A stretch of 54,881 nucleotides of DNA, taken from assembly GCA_023375785.1 (NCBI GenBank), contig SZWC01004987.1:94117-148997 (forward strand), in the 5' to 3' direction. Position 1 is the first letter of the stretch. Each line of letters opens with the position of its first letter. The DNA comes from Penium margaritaceum. Taxonomy: Eukaryota > Streptophyta > Zygnematophyceae > Desmidiales > Peniaceae. The translations under genes were made by a program, and so were the position numbers. Shown piece by piece: positions 21,171-31,512 of the stretch. The notes below the pieces were generated by a model that worked only from the letters and a program-made list of their open reading frames with translations, did no database searches and was not told where the DNA came from.

Positions 21171-21850
21171 TCAAATGGATACATCAGCCTGGCGAGGGGT
21201 GCTCGCAATCGCAGACTCCCCCATCTGGCGAGAGACCTCACACGTAGGAATGTGGGTGGCAGACAGCGACGTAATCGATGTGAGCTCGCGGTAGGTGAGG
21301 GACTCAAAGAAGAGCGTGTCACGGGACTCAACAATGCGATGACGAGCAGGGTCCCAAAAGCGCCAGGCCTTCGACCGTGGGGAGATGCCGACGAAGGCAC
21401 ACAAGCGGCCCCGCGGTGAGACCTTGGACCCCTGCTGGTCCTCGGTGTACCACACAGAAGCCAAGGATCCCCAGACGTGAGCAATGCGTAGTTCAGAACG
21501 GTGACCAACCCAAAGCTCATACGGTATAACGTGGTCCGGAAGGGGACCATGCGGGAGTTGGTTCCAGACCCAAGTCATGTAGGCAAAGCCCTCAAAAGCG
21601 AAGGACTCCGGGAGACCGCACTCAGATCGCATAGCGCGAACCGCATCCTCTATGGTGCGATTCCAACGCTCAGAAACACCGTTCTACTGAGGAGTAGCAG
21701 GAGCGGAGACCTGGTGAAAAATCCCATGCTCAGTGAAGAAGCTATCCATCTCACCTAGAAACTCGCCACCACGATCCGAGTGGAAGGTGTGCAAAGTGTG
21801 GCGGGACTGACGCTCAGCCATCACTAGCCAGAGGTGAACCAAGAGAGCGG
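21171..21850 (-). pseudogene. Copia-C integrase, second half
   Basis: It continues directly from 28019 once Copia-B and one target copy are removed. It carries HSDRGGEF with the second catalytic Asp, then a TAG just before NGVSERWNRT, which holds the Glu. The copia-type C-terminal part follows (PYELWVGHRSELRIAHVWG, RLCAFVGISPRSKAWRFWDP, IVESRDTLFFES). It ends at a TGA near 21171, before the Pro/Ser linker toward RT. Confidence 0.83.
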
Positions 21851-21855
21851 CGTCA
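21851..21855. repeat. Target-site duplication, left copy (CGTCA)
   Basis: Identical to 28014-28018. It lies inside the Copia-C integrase, whose frame reads straight through one copy. Confidence 0.93.
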
Positions 21856-22544
21856 TGTCAACCGGCCTGAGGCAAACGGACTAGAAAACAGGGCCGACAC
21901 AATAGCGCATGCCGTCCGCTCCTAGCATTTCAGCTAGGAGAAGATATCACCCTCAGGATCACAGCTCCACACTGAGCAATTCCTAGGCAATCACTTGCTG
22001 ACAACTGTGTCCACTTAACACTTGGTCACTTTCGCGCGAGGTGCTAATCAAAGACTAACTCCTGGAGCTTAGACCAACCAGTGTCTTCTTTATACTGTTC
22101 CTTAGTTGGACAACTCTGTGAGGAGCATCTAAGGCCAGATTGTGTAATTAGAATGAGGAATGAGCCTGGTACATATAGTCCTAGGCCTGGCTTCTAAGGT
22201 GTGTGGATAGTGACACTTTTGGGGTGGTCACTCCACACCACCTCACCAGTCCGCCAATTGGCGCATCCACTGACCGCCAAGTAGCGTACTCTCCTCATGC
22301 ATGGAGAAATGTCTAAGAAACTTCCCCTGTGCTAGAAGGTCAATAACCCTCCTGCGCACATCAAGGCTCGATCGCAGGACCTCTTGTCCCTAAGTCCAAC
22401 ATGCTATCCGTTGCGCTATACTTCTGGTGTCTCGCTTGGACTTGCACCACGAACAAGGTCTGGGGGACTTACTCCAAGGGAGAAGTACATGCCCAACCTG
22501 TCCGTCAAGCCATAGCAGTGGCCATGGGGCATAGAAGAACAACA
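21856..22544 (-). repeat. 3' LTR of Copia-B
   Basis: TGTCAACCGGCC... to ...AGAAGAACAACA, 689 bp. It aligns end to end with 27324-28013. Confidence 0.95.
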
Positions 22545-22562
22545 ATCTCTCCCTTGCTCCTT
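22545..22562 (-). promoter_or_regulatory. Polypurine tract of Copia-B
   Basis: The minus strand reads AAGGAGCAAGGGAGAGAT just before the LTR start TGTTGTTC. Confidence 0.85.
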
Positions 22563-22643
22563 AGGCCACCTGTTGTGGTAGTTTTTCTTCGGCATGAACC
22601 TGTAGCTCTAGGTTGTGTATGTGCATGTATGTTTTCTTGGTCT

Positions 22644-24446
22644 TTAGTTCTCATCTCTTGCATCCACCATGACGACTCCTCGAGCACCTGCAACATGCAA
22701 GTCGCTGTCTAGTGGCTTTGTCAAGAAGTCGGCAAGCATTTTCTTGGTTGCGACGCGCTCCAGTGCCACGACACCCTTGGCGATAAAGTCACGTGAGTAG
22801 TGGTACCGAATATCGATGTGCTTTGTACGCCGGGAGATCATGTTGTCCTCTGCCATAGCCATGGCACTTTGGTTGTCGATGCGGATTACGGTTGCTTCCT
22901 CTTGTGGTGCCTTGATCTCATCAAGCAAACTGCGAAGCCACTGTGTTTCCTTGCACACTTCAGAGAGTGCAATGTACTCCACCTCAGTAGTAGAAAGAGA
23001 GACGCAGTCCTGCTTCCTGCTTGCCCACGAGACCGCACCACCATTGAGAAGAAAGAAAAACCCTGAGGTGGACTTCCTGACATCAATCCGTCCTCCCCAG
23101 TCCGCATCAGTGTAGCATGTCAGTCACACCAAGTCTGATCCTTCTAGACCTCCAAACCGAAGTCCGACGTGCCGAGTCTTTTTGAGGTAGCGAAAAATCT
23201 GCTTCACGACTTGCCAATGTTCTGGCCCAGGGTTGGCCACAAACCTGCTCACCTGACCCACTGCATAAGCAATGTCAGGTCATGTTCCCACCATTGCATA
23301 CATGAGGCTTCCAACGGCGGACTCGTATGGAATGTTTTGCATCTCCCGTCGGTCTGCCTCGTTGCTTGGTGACATGGAGGAGGAGATCTTGCAGTCGGAG
23401 GGCATGGGGGTGCTGAGGGGCTTGCAGTCCTCCATGTTGTAGCGCTTCAAGATGTCCATGATGTACTTGGTCTGGTTGAGCTTGATGGTGCCTGCTTTGC
23501 GGTTGCGGTGAACAGCAATCCCGAGGTAGTACTCGAGAGGTCCCATGTCCTTCATCTTAAGTCTGCCAGCCAGATTTTTCTTGAGGTCCGTGAGGGCCTC
23601 CTGCGAGGAAGAACACATGATAAGATCATCCACGTACAACGCCAAAAGTAGCAAGCCACGTTCGTCCTCCCGCACATAGACGCTAGGGTCATTCTTGCAA
23701 TGTGCGAAGGAGATCTCTGCCATGAAGCTGTCCATCTCCTTGTACCAGATCCGTGGGGCCTGTTTCAGCCCGTACAACGCCTTCACCAGCTTGCACACCT
23801 TACCCTCGGGTGCTTTGACACCTTTCGGTACCTCCATTAGCACCTCCTTGTCGAGCTTCCCATAAAGGAAGGCTGTCTTCACATCCATCTGGTGGATCTC
23901 AAGGTCTTTGGCGGCAGCGACAGCAAGCAGGGACCTAATGGAGGCAAACGTGACGACCGGTGCGAAGGTCTCATCGTACTCGGACCCTGCGCGCTGTGAG
24001 AACCCTTTTGCCACGACCCTTGCCTTGTACTTGTCAATGCTATCATCTTGCTTCCGCTTCAACCTGAGCACCCACTTTGAGCCCACCACGTGAGCGTTAG
24101 CGGGTCTGTCCACCAGCACCCATGTGCCNGCGACAGCAAGCAGGGACCTGATGGAGGCAAACGTGACGACCGGTGCGAAGGTCTCATCGTACTCAGAACC
24201 TGCGCGCTGTGAGAACCCTTTCGCCACGACCCTTGCCTTGTACTTGTCGATGCTATCATCTTGCTTCCGCTTCAACCTGAGCACCCACTTTGAGCCCACC
24301 ACGTGAGCGTTAGCGGGTCTGTCCACCAGCACCCATGTGCCATTTTCTTTGATGGACGCGAGCTCGCTATCCACCGCCTCCTTCCACTTGGCCGCATCGG
24401 GCCTTGCCAGCGCCTCATCCACTGTGAGCGGCTCTCCCTTAGCCAA
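22644..24446 (-). pseudogene. Copia-B reverse transcriptase and RNase H
   Basis: A copia RT starts near 24430 (EPLTVDEALARPDAAKW, GTWVLVDRP, HVVGSKWVLRLKRK). It includes HQMDVKTAFLYGKL, ALYGLKQAPRIWYKEMD and an intact YVDD at 23625-23636. TGA at 23280-23282 follows MYAMVGT, where the family has arginine. RNase H follows to 22644 with its acidic residues in place (YTDADWGG, STTEVEYIALSE, RIDNQSAMAMAE). A further TGA lies near 23120. Residues around GTWVLVDRP...SIRSLLAV occur twice, either side of the N at 24129, probably from assembly. Apart from this and two stops, it is among the best-preserved RTs in the window. Confidence 0.85.
23917..24341. repeat. 212-bp tandem duplication around a single N (likely assembly artefact)
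   Basis: Bases 23917-24128 and 24130-24341 are the same length and differ at 5 positions. The only base between them is N. They duplicate one RT segment in the same reading frame, as expected when two overlapping contig ends are joined without merging. Confidence 0.9.
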
Positions 24447-24467
24447 ACAGGACCAGCTCAGTCCAGT

Positions 24468-25213
24468 CTAGCTTCCAGTGTCAACGTCGTACTTTGGAGT
24501 TTGTTTTCTTTGTCGTGTGTTGCGACGTTGCATTGCTGGTGGATGTTTGCCATGCTGTTGCTCCTTTGGTGTCGGCTGTCCTGGAGTTAAGTTTTCCTCT
24601 TTTGAAGAGCCACTGGCCTCCGAGCTGGTCTCAGAGGCCTCGGACGTCTCCGACTCTGTGTCGGAGCTCGGCGCTACGTCAGCCTGCGCAGCCGCTCCCC
24701 CTGGCACACCACTGTTCTTCACGTCCTGCCGCACTGGCACAGCTTGCCAGTTTTCACGAGCTTGATCTCCTGACTCTAGCAGCACCAACCACTCCCTGTT
24801 TTGGAGTTTCCGTGGGATCAAGCATCTCTTCCTTGCCTGGTTTCCTCTCGTCAAAGGTTACATCCCGGCTGGTGATGAGTCTTCTTCCTGCCAGGTCCCA
24901 CAAGTGATATGTCTTGTGGGCCGTCTCATAGCCTACCACAACGCACTTTCGTGCTCTTGAATCCAGCTTGCCGGCACCCTCACCCGCCTGGACCTTTTGC
25001 CCATGCGGTGCAGCCGAACACTTTCAGGTCTGATGCGTCCGGCTTCTTCCATGACCAAACTTCTTGTGGCGTCATCTGTTGCTTGCCCTTCTTCTTTCCG
25101 CGCCTGCCCAGAGCAGCCGCACGAGTCAGGTTGACAAGATAGCATGCGGTTCTTGCCGCTTCCGCCCAAAACCGCGGTGGAAGCCTTGCATCAAAGAGCA
25201 TGCTACGCACCAT
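24468..25213 (-). pseudogene. Copia-B integrase C-terminal part and linker
   Basis: The first frame, from the gap at 25213, has the copia integrase C-terminal region (DARLPPRFWAEAARTACYLVN, QEVWSWKKPDASDLKVFGC). A shift near 24980 leads to the next block (GYETAHKTYHLWDL, LITSRDVTFDE). Another near 24850 leads to an acidic Ser/Glu linker (SDTESETSEASETSSEASG) ending at 24468. The DDE core itself lies in the sequencing gap and cannot be judged. Confidence 0.8.
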
Positions 25214-25717
25214 NNNNNNNNNNNNNNNNNNNNNNNNNNNNNNNNNNNNNNNNNNNNNNNNNNNNNNNNNNNNNNNNNNNNNNNNNNNNNNNNNNNNNNN
25301 NNNNNNNNNNNNNNNNNNNNNNNNNNNNNNNNNNNNNNNNNNNNNNNNNNNNNNNNNNNNNNNNNNNNNNNNNNNNNNNNNNNNNNNNNNNNNNNNNNNN
25401 NNNNNNNNNNNNNNNNNNNNNNNNNNNNNNNNNNNNNNNNNNNNNNNNNNNNNNNNNNNNNNNNNNNNNNNNNNNNNNNNNNNNNNNNNNNNNNNNNNNN
25501 NNNNNNNNNNNNNNNNNNNNNNNNNNNNNNNNNNNNNNNNNNNNNNNNNNNNNNNNNNNNNNNNNNNNNNNNNNNNNNNNNNNNNNNNNNNNNNNNNNNN
25601 NNNNNNNNNNNNNNNNNNNNNNNNNNNNNNNNNNNNNNNNNNNNNNNNNNNNNNNNNNNNNNNNNNNNNNNNNNNNNNNNNNNNNNNNNNNNNNNNNNNN
25701 NNNNNNNNNNNNNNNNN
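25214..25717. other. Sequencing gap (504 N)
   Basis: It falls where the GAG-pre-integrase and integrase core of Copia-B should be. A normal copia element would need about 700 bp or more here, so the gap length is probably nominal. Confidence 0.98.
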
Positions 25718-25820
25718 CTTTTTCAGTTCTTGTTGGTGTGCTCTCCTGTGTTGGTGCCGAGACCATTGCCTCTGCTGCACCCGCATGACCCTCGTCTTCC
25801 GAGGTCTTTGCTGCCATTGT

Positions 25821-27152
25821 CTATAATACGTAGAGTCCATCAACCCGTGGAACCTGTGCCACGAGATCTTTGTTGGCATGGAGGACCTTGATGTCCTTGT
25901 TCCTGGCGATGACTGCCTTCTTCTGTGTGAACACCACTGTCATGTTGTTGTCCGTTGTCTTTGACACGGACAGAAGGTTTGCCGCAAAGGAGGGCATGTA
26001 GACCACGTCACGTAGCCGTAGATCCTTTTCTGCACCATTAAGGTTGATGCTCACCAACTTGTCTCCCACGCCTTTTGCATTGACGACACTTCTGTTTGCA
26101 CATCTGAACCGCCAATCGGTGGGGCCGATGGAGACAAATCCAGCCTGGTCGTTGCTGGAGTGATGATCGGTGCCGGAGTCGAGCCCAAAAGCTCCTGGCC
26201 TGAGCAGCTCCGCTCCTTTTGCTGGAGGCGTGCTCTGTGCCATCATGTTGGTGGCTTCTTTGCCACCCTTTTTGTTTCCTTTGTTCCCACCGCTTCCGCC
26301 GTCTTCCTTCTTTGGCGACCTGCACTCTCTTGCCCAGTGCCCAGGCTTACCGCAGTTGCGGCAGTTACCCTGTCGCTTGGGAGCCTTGCCGCCATTGTTG
26401 CCTCCGCCACCACCGCTTCCGCTGCCGCCTTTCTGACCTGAGGCTGACCCTTTGCTCCCGCGGCCAACGTAGCGTGCGGCATAGGCTGAGAAGTTAGCCT
26501 CACTTCCGCTGCGGTGCATGGCCTCGTTTTGCACGTACTCGGACACTGCCGTGTACGTCAGGTCGTCCTCCTTCCAGCCGTCCATGACGGTGATCATTGG
26601 GCTCCAGCTCTCCGGTAGCGCCATGAGGAGGATCATGGCTTGCATGTTCTCGTCAAGGTCCTAGTTCATCTGGCGAGCCTCGCCAAGGAGTCCTTCAAAG
26701 ACCTGTAGGAAATCGGGGATTGATTCGCCCTCATTCACTCGAATGCTGATCAGCCGTTGTAGGATGAATAGTCTGTTCGCGAGGGAGGTGGATTGGTACA
26801 CGCGCTTGAGCTTGTCGTAAGCTTCGGAAGCCAGCGTGTACCCGGCAATGATGGGAACATACTTCTTGGCTATCACGTTGCTGAGGAATGACATTACAAT
26901 ATCATTTCGATCCATCCATGCCTCATGCTTAGATGTGCCTTCGGCGGGAACCTGCTCCTCTCCCTTCAGTAGCTTGATGAAGCCGCGCACTTTCATTGCC
27001 AGCTCGAACTGCCATCTCCAAAGGGGGAAGTCAATCCCCTCAAAAATGGGGATTCCTCCCAGGGGTCCAAGACCTTGCGGCAGTGACGTAGCACTCACAT
27101 TTGCTCCAGTGGTCTGCCCTGTGGTAGCCACTGTTGAGCTTGNTGCCTCCAA
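25821..27152 (-). pseudogene. Copia-B gag and aspartic protease
   Basis: The gag capsid (UBN2/DUF4219-like: IPIFEGIDFPLWRWQFELAM... LFILQRLISIRVNEGESI) runs from about 27110 to 26500, with TAG at 26661-26663. A Gly-rich basic stretch follows, then the CCHC knuckle CRNCGKPGHWAREC (about 26366-26325). The protease has LDSGTDHHSSND near 26170 and a conserved VVYMPSFAANLLSVSK tail. TAG at 25821-25823 closes this stretch but the frame continues into the gap. No in-frame ATG is seen; an N at 27143 coincides with a frame change, and sequence further upstream belongs to another frame. The protease catalytic Asp is present. Confidence 0.85.
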
Positions 27153-27206
27153 GGGCAGAGCTTGTCCTTAGTCCCTGTGTGCTAAGTGCAGACCAAGCCG
27201 TTGGAG

Positions 27207-27243
27207 CTGATGAAGCTGATGGAGCTGATGGAGCTGATGGAGC
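27207..27243 (+). repeat. 9-bp tandem repeat (GATGGAGCT)
   Basis: About four copies of GCTGATGGA-type units lie in the 5' gag or leader of Copia-B. Confidence 0.8.
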
Positions 27244-27307
27244 CGGCGTGTGCACTTGGAGAGAGCGTACCAGAGTTGAGCGAAGCGTGCCTTACAACTG
27301 GTCAGTG

Positions 27308-27321
27308 TGGGCCCATAACCC
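27308..27321 (-). promoter_or_regulatory. Primer-binding site of Copia-B: internal initiator-Met tRNA type
   Basis: The plus strand reads TGGGCCCATAACCC, identical to the anticodon arm (CAU in its loop) of plant initiator-Met tRNA. The minus strand is therefore complementary to the middle of that tRNA. It lies two bases from the LTR, where the PBS must be. This matches half-tRNA priming known for Drosophila copia. Confidence 0.82.
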
Positions 27322-27323
27322 TT

Positions 27324-28013
27324 TGTCAACCGGCCTGAGGCAAACGGACTAGAAAACAGGGCCGACACAATAGCACCTGTCGTCCGCTCCTAGCATTTCA
27401 GCTAGGAGAAGATATCACCCTCAGGATCACGGTTCCACACTGAGCAGTTCCTAGGCAATCACTTGCTAGCGACTGTGTCCACTTAACACTTGGTCACTTT
27501 CGCACGAGGTGCTAGTCAAAAGACTAACTCCTGGGGGTTAGACCAACCAGTGTCTTCTTTATACTGTTCCTTAGTTGGACAACTTTGTGAGGAGCATCTA
27601 AGGCCAGATTGCGTAATTAGAATGAGGAATGAGCCTGGTACATATAGTCCTAGGCGTGGCTTCTAAGGTGTGTGGGTAGTGACACTTTTGGGGTGGTCAC
27701 TCCACACCACCTCACCAGTCCGCCAATTGGCGCATCCACTGACCGCCAAGTGGCACACTCTCCTCATGCATGGAGAAATTTCTAAGAAACTTCCCCTCTG
27801 CTAGAAGGTCAAAACACCTCCTGCGCACATCAAGGCTCGATCGCAGGACCTCTTGTCCCTAAGTCCAACATGCTATCCGTTGCACTACACTTCTGGTGTC
27901 TCGCTTGGACTTGCACCACGAACAAGGTCTGGGGGACTTACTCCAAGGGAGCAGTGCATGCCCAACCTGTCCGTCAAGCCATAGCAGTGGCCATGGGGCA
28001 TAGAAGAACAACA
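27324..28013 (-). repeat. 5' LTR of Copia-B
   Basis: TGTCAACCGGCC... to ...AGAAGAACAACA, 690 bp, paired with 21856-22544. Confidence 0.95.
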
Positions 28014-28018
28014 CGTCA
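28014..28018. repeat. Target-site duplication, right copy (CGTCA)
   Basis: Identical to 21851-21855, directly outside the right LTR of Copia-B. Confidence 0.93.
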
Positions 28019-29160
28019 CTCTCCTCGCGCAGGCTGTAGACCCATCGCATCCGGGTGAAGTCCTCAGTCAGGGTCAGAACGTACCGACCCCAATCGGACA
28101 AAGACTCAACAGGAAGAGGACCAAGGAGGTCCACATGGACTAACTCAAGAGGGCGAAGAGAGCGAGAGCGGGATTCAGGGTAAGTGCAGCGATGCATCTT
28201 ACGCTGGGCATAGAAAAGGCAGTCGGTCTTGGGCGGCTTCTCGAAAGAAGCCGCATCCAGACCGAGGGTAGGCTGTGTTCGAATGAGCTTCGACACAGTG
28301 TCGGAGCCCACATGACACAAACGGTGATGAAGCAATCGCTGGTGATCAGAAGACAGAACACCAGTGACAAAAACACAAGCTGAAGGGGAGGGAGAGCAAG
28401 GAGCGGAAGTCCGGGAGACATGATACAGATCATCCACAATAGAGGCACGGAGATCAACGCTACGAGTGTCGATAGTAGTCACAGTCGCAGACTCGGCAGT
28501 GTGCTCCACAGAGAGTCCCATAAGTGTGCAAGCACGAACAGAAAGCAAACAAAGCTCAAGGTCAGGCACAAACAGCACCTCGGAAAGATACAAGGGGCCA
28601 GAAGGAGCATCGAAACGTACAACCCCAACACCTTGGACTGGCAAGGACTGACCAGAGCTTGTGCAGACAGAACGGACAGACGCAATAGGGCCAAGAAGGA
28701 CAAAATCACTACGACACGTCATGTGATGAGTGGCACCGGAACCGATGATCCAAGTGCCGCTAGAATCACAACTGGAGGACGTCACTATACAGTGGGCAAT
28801 GGAACACTCAGCCTCGGACGGACGCTGGGCAGCAGGTGGGGAGGAACAATGAATGACACAACGGTGAGACTCATGAATCCAATCTGTACAGTCAGGCCCA
28901 TCGTCATCACATGCCCATTGTGCCTCCCCACACGAGTCATCCCGGGTCACCTGAACAGATAGACCGACAGTCTTTGAACCACCCGGATGTGACAACACAC
29001 TCGCACCTCCTTGAAAGCGGGGTGCTAGAAGGTGGCGGAGCTCGGCGATGGTGCGGTCACATAGGTTGGGGTCGCCGCTGGTCGCTGGTGAAGAAGCGGG
29101 ATCTGCTGCGATCGTGGTCGCCGCGCGTCCGGAGGATGTACTGCTCGATGTAGACCGGAG
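28019..29160 (-). pseudogene. Copia-C protease and integrase first half
   Basis: The protease motif reads TWIIGSGATHHMTC near 28710-28757. The catalytic Asp of the usual D-S-G is Gly (codon at 28741-28743). Then come VLFVPDLELCLLSVRA, GAG-pre-integrase (LLHHRLCHVGSDTVSKL) and the integrase core start (ELVHVDLLGPLPVES) with the first catalytic Asp. The frame is interrupted exactly at the CGTCA duplication by Copia-B and continues at 21850. This half is open over most of its length, so the D-to-G change is the main visible defect here. Confidence 0.85.
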
Positions 29161-29199
29161 TGCATGCGTGGCCTGGATCCTGCGAGTAATCCGTGCCCA

Positions 29200-30729
29200 G
29201 TCGAGCGGCTGCTGGCACTCGGTGTAGCGATGGGCACCTCCACAGTTGTAGCAGTGAATAGAGCGTCCACCGCTACTGCCCGATGACGGCTGCTGCTACG
29301 GCCACTACTGGCCTGAGCCGCGCTTTTGTCGCCCCTTCTTCCCCTGTGCTGCTGCCGCGACACCCTGTGTCTGAGTCGGTGTAATCGAGGTGGAAGGGGA
29401 GGAGGATAACGAGGCGGAGGATGGAGAAGAGGTCCGCAAGAGGGGCGTCGGTGGTGATGCAACGACTGCTGCAGCAATGGAGGTCTCCTGATGAGCCACG
29501 ACTGCCTCACGGGCCGAAGTCACCTGGAGGAAAAGCTGGTGCGCCCATGGAAGAAGCTGTAGTGAGGCCAAAAAGGGCTTGAGCACGGCGTCGCTGTACC
29601 GCGTGAAGATGTCGGTATGCTCAAGGCAAACCCCAAGCATGATCGTGCAGAGCGCCCACAGTTGTGTACCTCCTGAAGTCCCAAGGCGCATGTAGATGCG
29701 CATAGTGCGTCGCCACTAGTCTGCTACGGGCTCGGTAGGCCCCTGGCAAAAGGAGTGAAAGGCACGGATGTGTGTAGCGCGGGTGGCATGCGTCTCTGCA
29801 GCAAGCAGGGACAACGCTAGATCCCAACCCCCACGTGGATCAACGTCGGTGCCTGTGCCCGCCTCGCCAAGGACCAGGCGGAAGTCAACGACGGTCTCGC
29901 GCGGCATGGCGTAGAGGAGCCCGCGCATCGCCCTAGCCGCTGACAGCACCTGAGCTCGGTCCGTAGTCTGATACGGACTGTGGTAGCAGGGCCACACGCC
30001 CTCTGAAGTGGCCCCGACCTGAAAGAGGATCTCCCAGCAATCAAAGCCATCCTCGCTAAGATACCGGGGAGGCGGCGTCTCGAAGTCCTTGGGTTGCAGC
30101 TCCGTAGGGAGAGCAACCACAGGTTGTGAAGGACGAGAGATGGGAAAGACGCCGGGAAGAGGGAAGTCGCTGGGGTGGAGGTCAGGCGACAATCAAAGCT
30201 CCGGAAAGCGGGATGTGTGTGGGGGTCGAGAGCTCGTCTAAAGTTGACATATACGCTCCTGAAGCATACGAATCTCGTGCTTGGGGGAGTCGCCCTCCAT
30301 GCCTGGCATGTCTGGATCGTCATTCCAAGGCTCAGGAGGTGGCTGGTCGGCTCCAACTCTTGTCTACGGTGCTGGAGCTAACTGATGTGTAGAGGGTACA
30401 ACCCCGGCCACGCCCTCAGAAGTCTGTCGTGGAGTCGTGGAATGACCTCGAAGAAGCTCGGTGAGTGTACGGATGGCGTCAATCTGATCCTGCTGCAGTC
30501 GACGCATCTCGTCCTGCTGGCTCCGCAGGTCCTCAATGGCCTGCGAGTGTGGGTTCATGACCCCTGAGGAGGAAGAAGAGGGATCTATCCCCCCTTTTCC
30601 CTTCTTGTCGGACGGAGCCATGGTGCCGCTCATTATGGGCCGAGACGTCAAAGTGGTCAGATTGCAAAACCGGGAGTATTTCCCGAGGAGTTGAAACGCT
30701 GGCAACTTTTGACCCTGTGACCCAAACAT
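29200..30729 (-). pseudogene. Copia-C gag
   Basis: An ATG at 30729 is in frame, but MSGTMAPSDKKGKGG from about 30633 looks the better start. It has a coiled-coil-like stretch (IEDLRSQQDEMRRLQQDQIDAI), then a capsid-like region (EDGFDCWEILFQVGATSEG... WDLALSLLAAETHAT... QLWALCTIMLGVCLEHTDIF). A Ser/Thr/Pro linker and a knuckle of CCHC type (CYNCGGAHRYTEC, about 29215-29250) complete it. TAG codons interrupt it between the N-terminal and capsid parts (near 30361) and at 29716 and 29305, with further stops around 29295 and 30240. Several fall where glutamine is usual, for example before QQPSSGSS. Confidence 0.8.
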
Positions 30730-31500
30730 TTCACTAAGTCAGGTCCTGACGTCAGCAGAAATTTGCTGACATCAGCAAAGCCTGATGACGTCAGCAAGTC
30801 AAGATGCTGACGTCAGCTCGCCCCTCTTCTTTTGTCAACCCTTGCGACTGCTACACGAGCTGGGGGCCGCTCCGTAGCAGCCACGCGGGAGCTGCGCGGA
30901 AGTTGCGCAGCAGCTTCTGCTCGGCTGCTGCTACTACTGCGTCGTCAGCCTCAACAGCAGCCGCGCGGATGCGTGCGGAGCGGCCGCCTGGTCGCTTTGT
31001 GCGTTGCTATGGCAGCAGCCGCGTGCTGCTGCGGCTACTGCACGCTGCTGCAGCCGCCGCGCGCCGTTGCCGCTGCTGCTGCTGTGCTGCTGCTGCTGCC
31101 GCTTCAGCTGCTGCGCTAGTACTGTTTCCGCTGCCGCTGCTGGTACGCTGCTGATGTGCTGCTGCCGTCACTGCAACTGCTGTCGCCGCTGCTGCTACTA
31201 CCGCTGCTGTTGCACTGTTGCTGTGCTGCTGCCGCCGCACGCAGCTGCTGTGGTGCTGCCGCCATGCACTGCTGCCGCCGCTACTGCTACCGCTGCTGCT
31301 GAATGCTGCTACTCTGCTGCACTGTTGCTGCTACTTCTGCTGAATGCTGCTGGCAACCGCAGTCTCACATGGAGGTGGTGACTGATGTCGGCGGCGGTCT
31401 GCTGGCGTCGACGGGTCCCGATGGATCTGCTACAGCTATGGCTCTCATTGTTGCTGTACTGCTGCGTTTTTATGTGCAGCTCGGTGAGAACTGTCTCACC
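30730..31500 (-). other. Copia-C untranslated leader with CAG/CTG-rich tract
   Basis: Between the PBS and gag, 30840-31345 is an imperfect CTG/CCG triplet-rich tract (CAG-rich in the sense of transcription). Bases 30747-30815 hold four TGACGTCA-type sites. Long frames in this tract are compositional (poly-Cys or poly-Ala) and not called. Confidence 0.7.
30747..30815. promoter_or_regulatory. Array of four CRE/as-1-like TGACGTCA motifs
   Basis: TGACGTCA at 30747, 30786 and 30808 and TGACATCA at 30767, spaced 19-22 bp and each followed by GCA or GC. TGACGTCA is the classical bZIP-factor site; use here is inferred only from the array. Confidence 0.6.
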
Positions 31501-31512
31501 GCTCTGATACCA
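31501..31512 (-). promoter_or_regulatory. Primer-binding site of Copia-C
   Basis: The minus strand reads TGGTATCAGAGC directly abutting the LTR, complementary to the initiator-Met tRNA 3' end. Confidence 0.92.

Larger units (their letters stand above)
21856..28013 (-). mobile_element. Copia-B: complete nested Ty1/copia element
   Basis: LTRs at 21856-22544 and 27324-28013 (TG...CA) are flanked by the exact 5-bp duplication CGTCA (21851-21855 and 28014-28018). Minus-strand order is PBS, gag, knuckle, protease, gap, integrase, RT, RNase H, polypurine tract. By eye the LTRs differ at roughly 25-30 of 690 positions, so insertion is not very recent but is younger than its host Copia-C. Confidence 0.95.

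Noticed and set aside
23917-24341. Domain duplication within the Copia-B RT as a biological event
   Set aside because: The two copies are equal in length, differ at only 5 positions and are separated by exactly one N, which points to unmerged overlapping contigs.
31004-31381. Cys- and Ala-rich frames in the CTG tract
   Set aside because: Consequence of triplet composition in the Copia-C leader, on the strand opposite to the element's coding direction.
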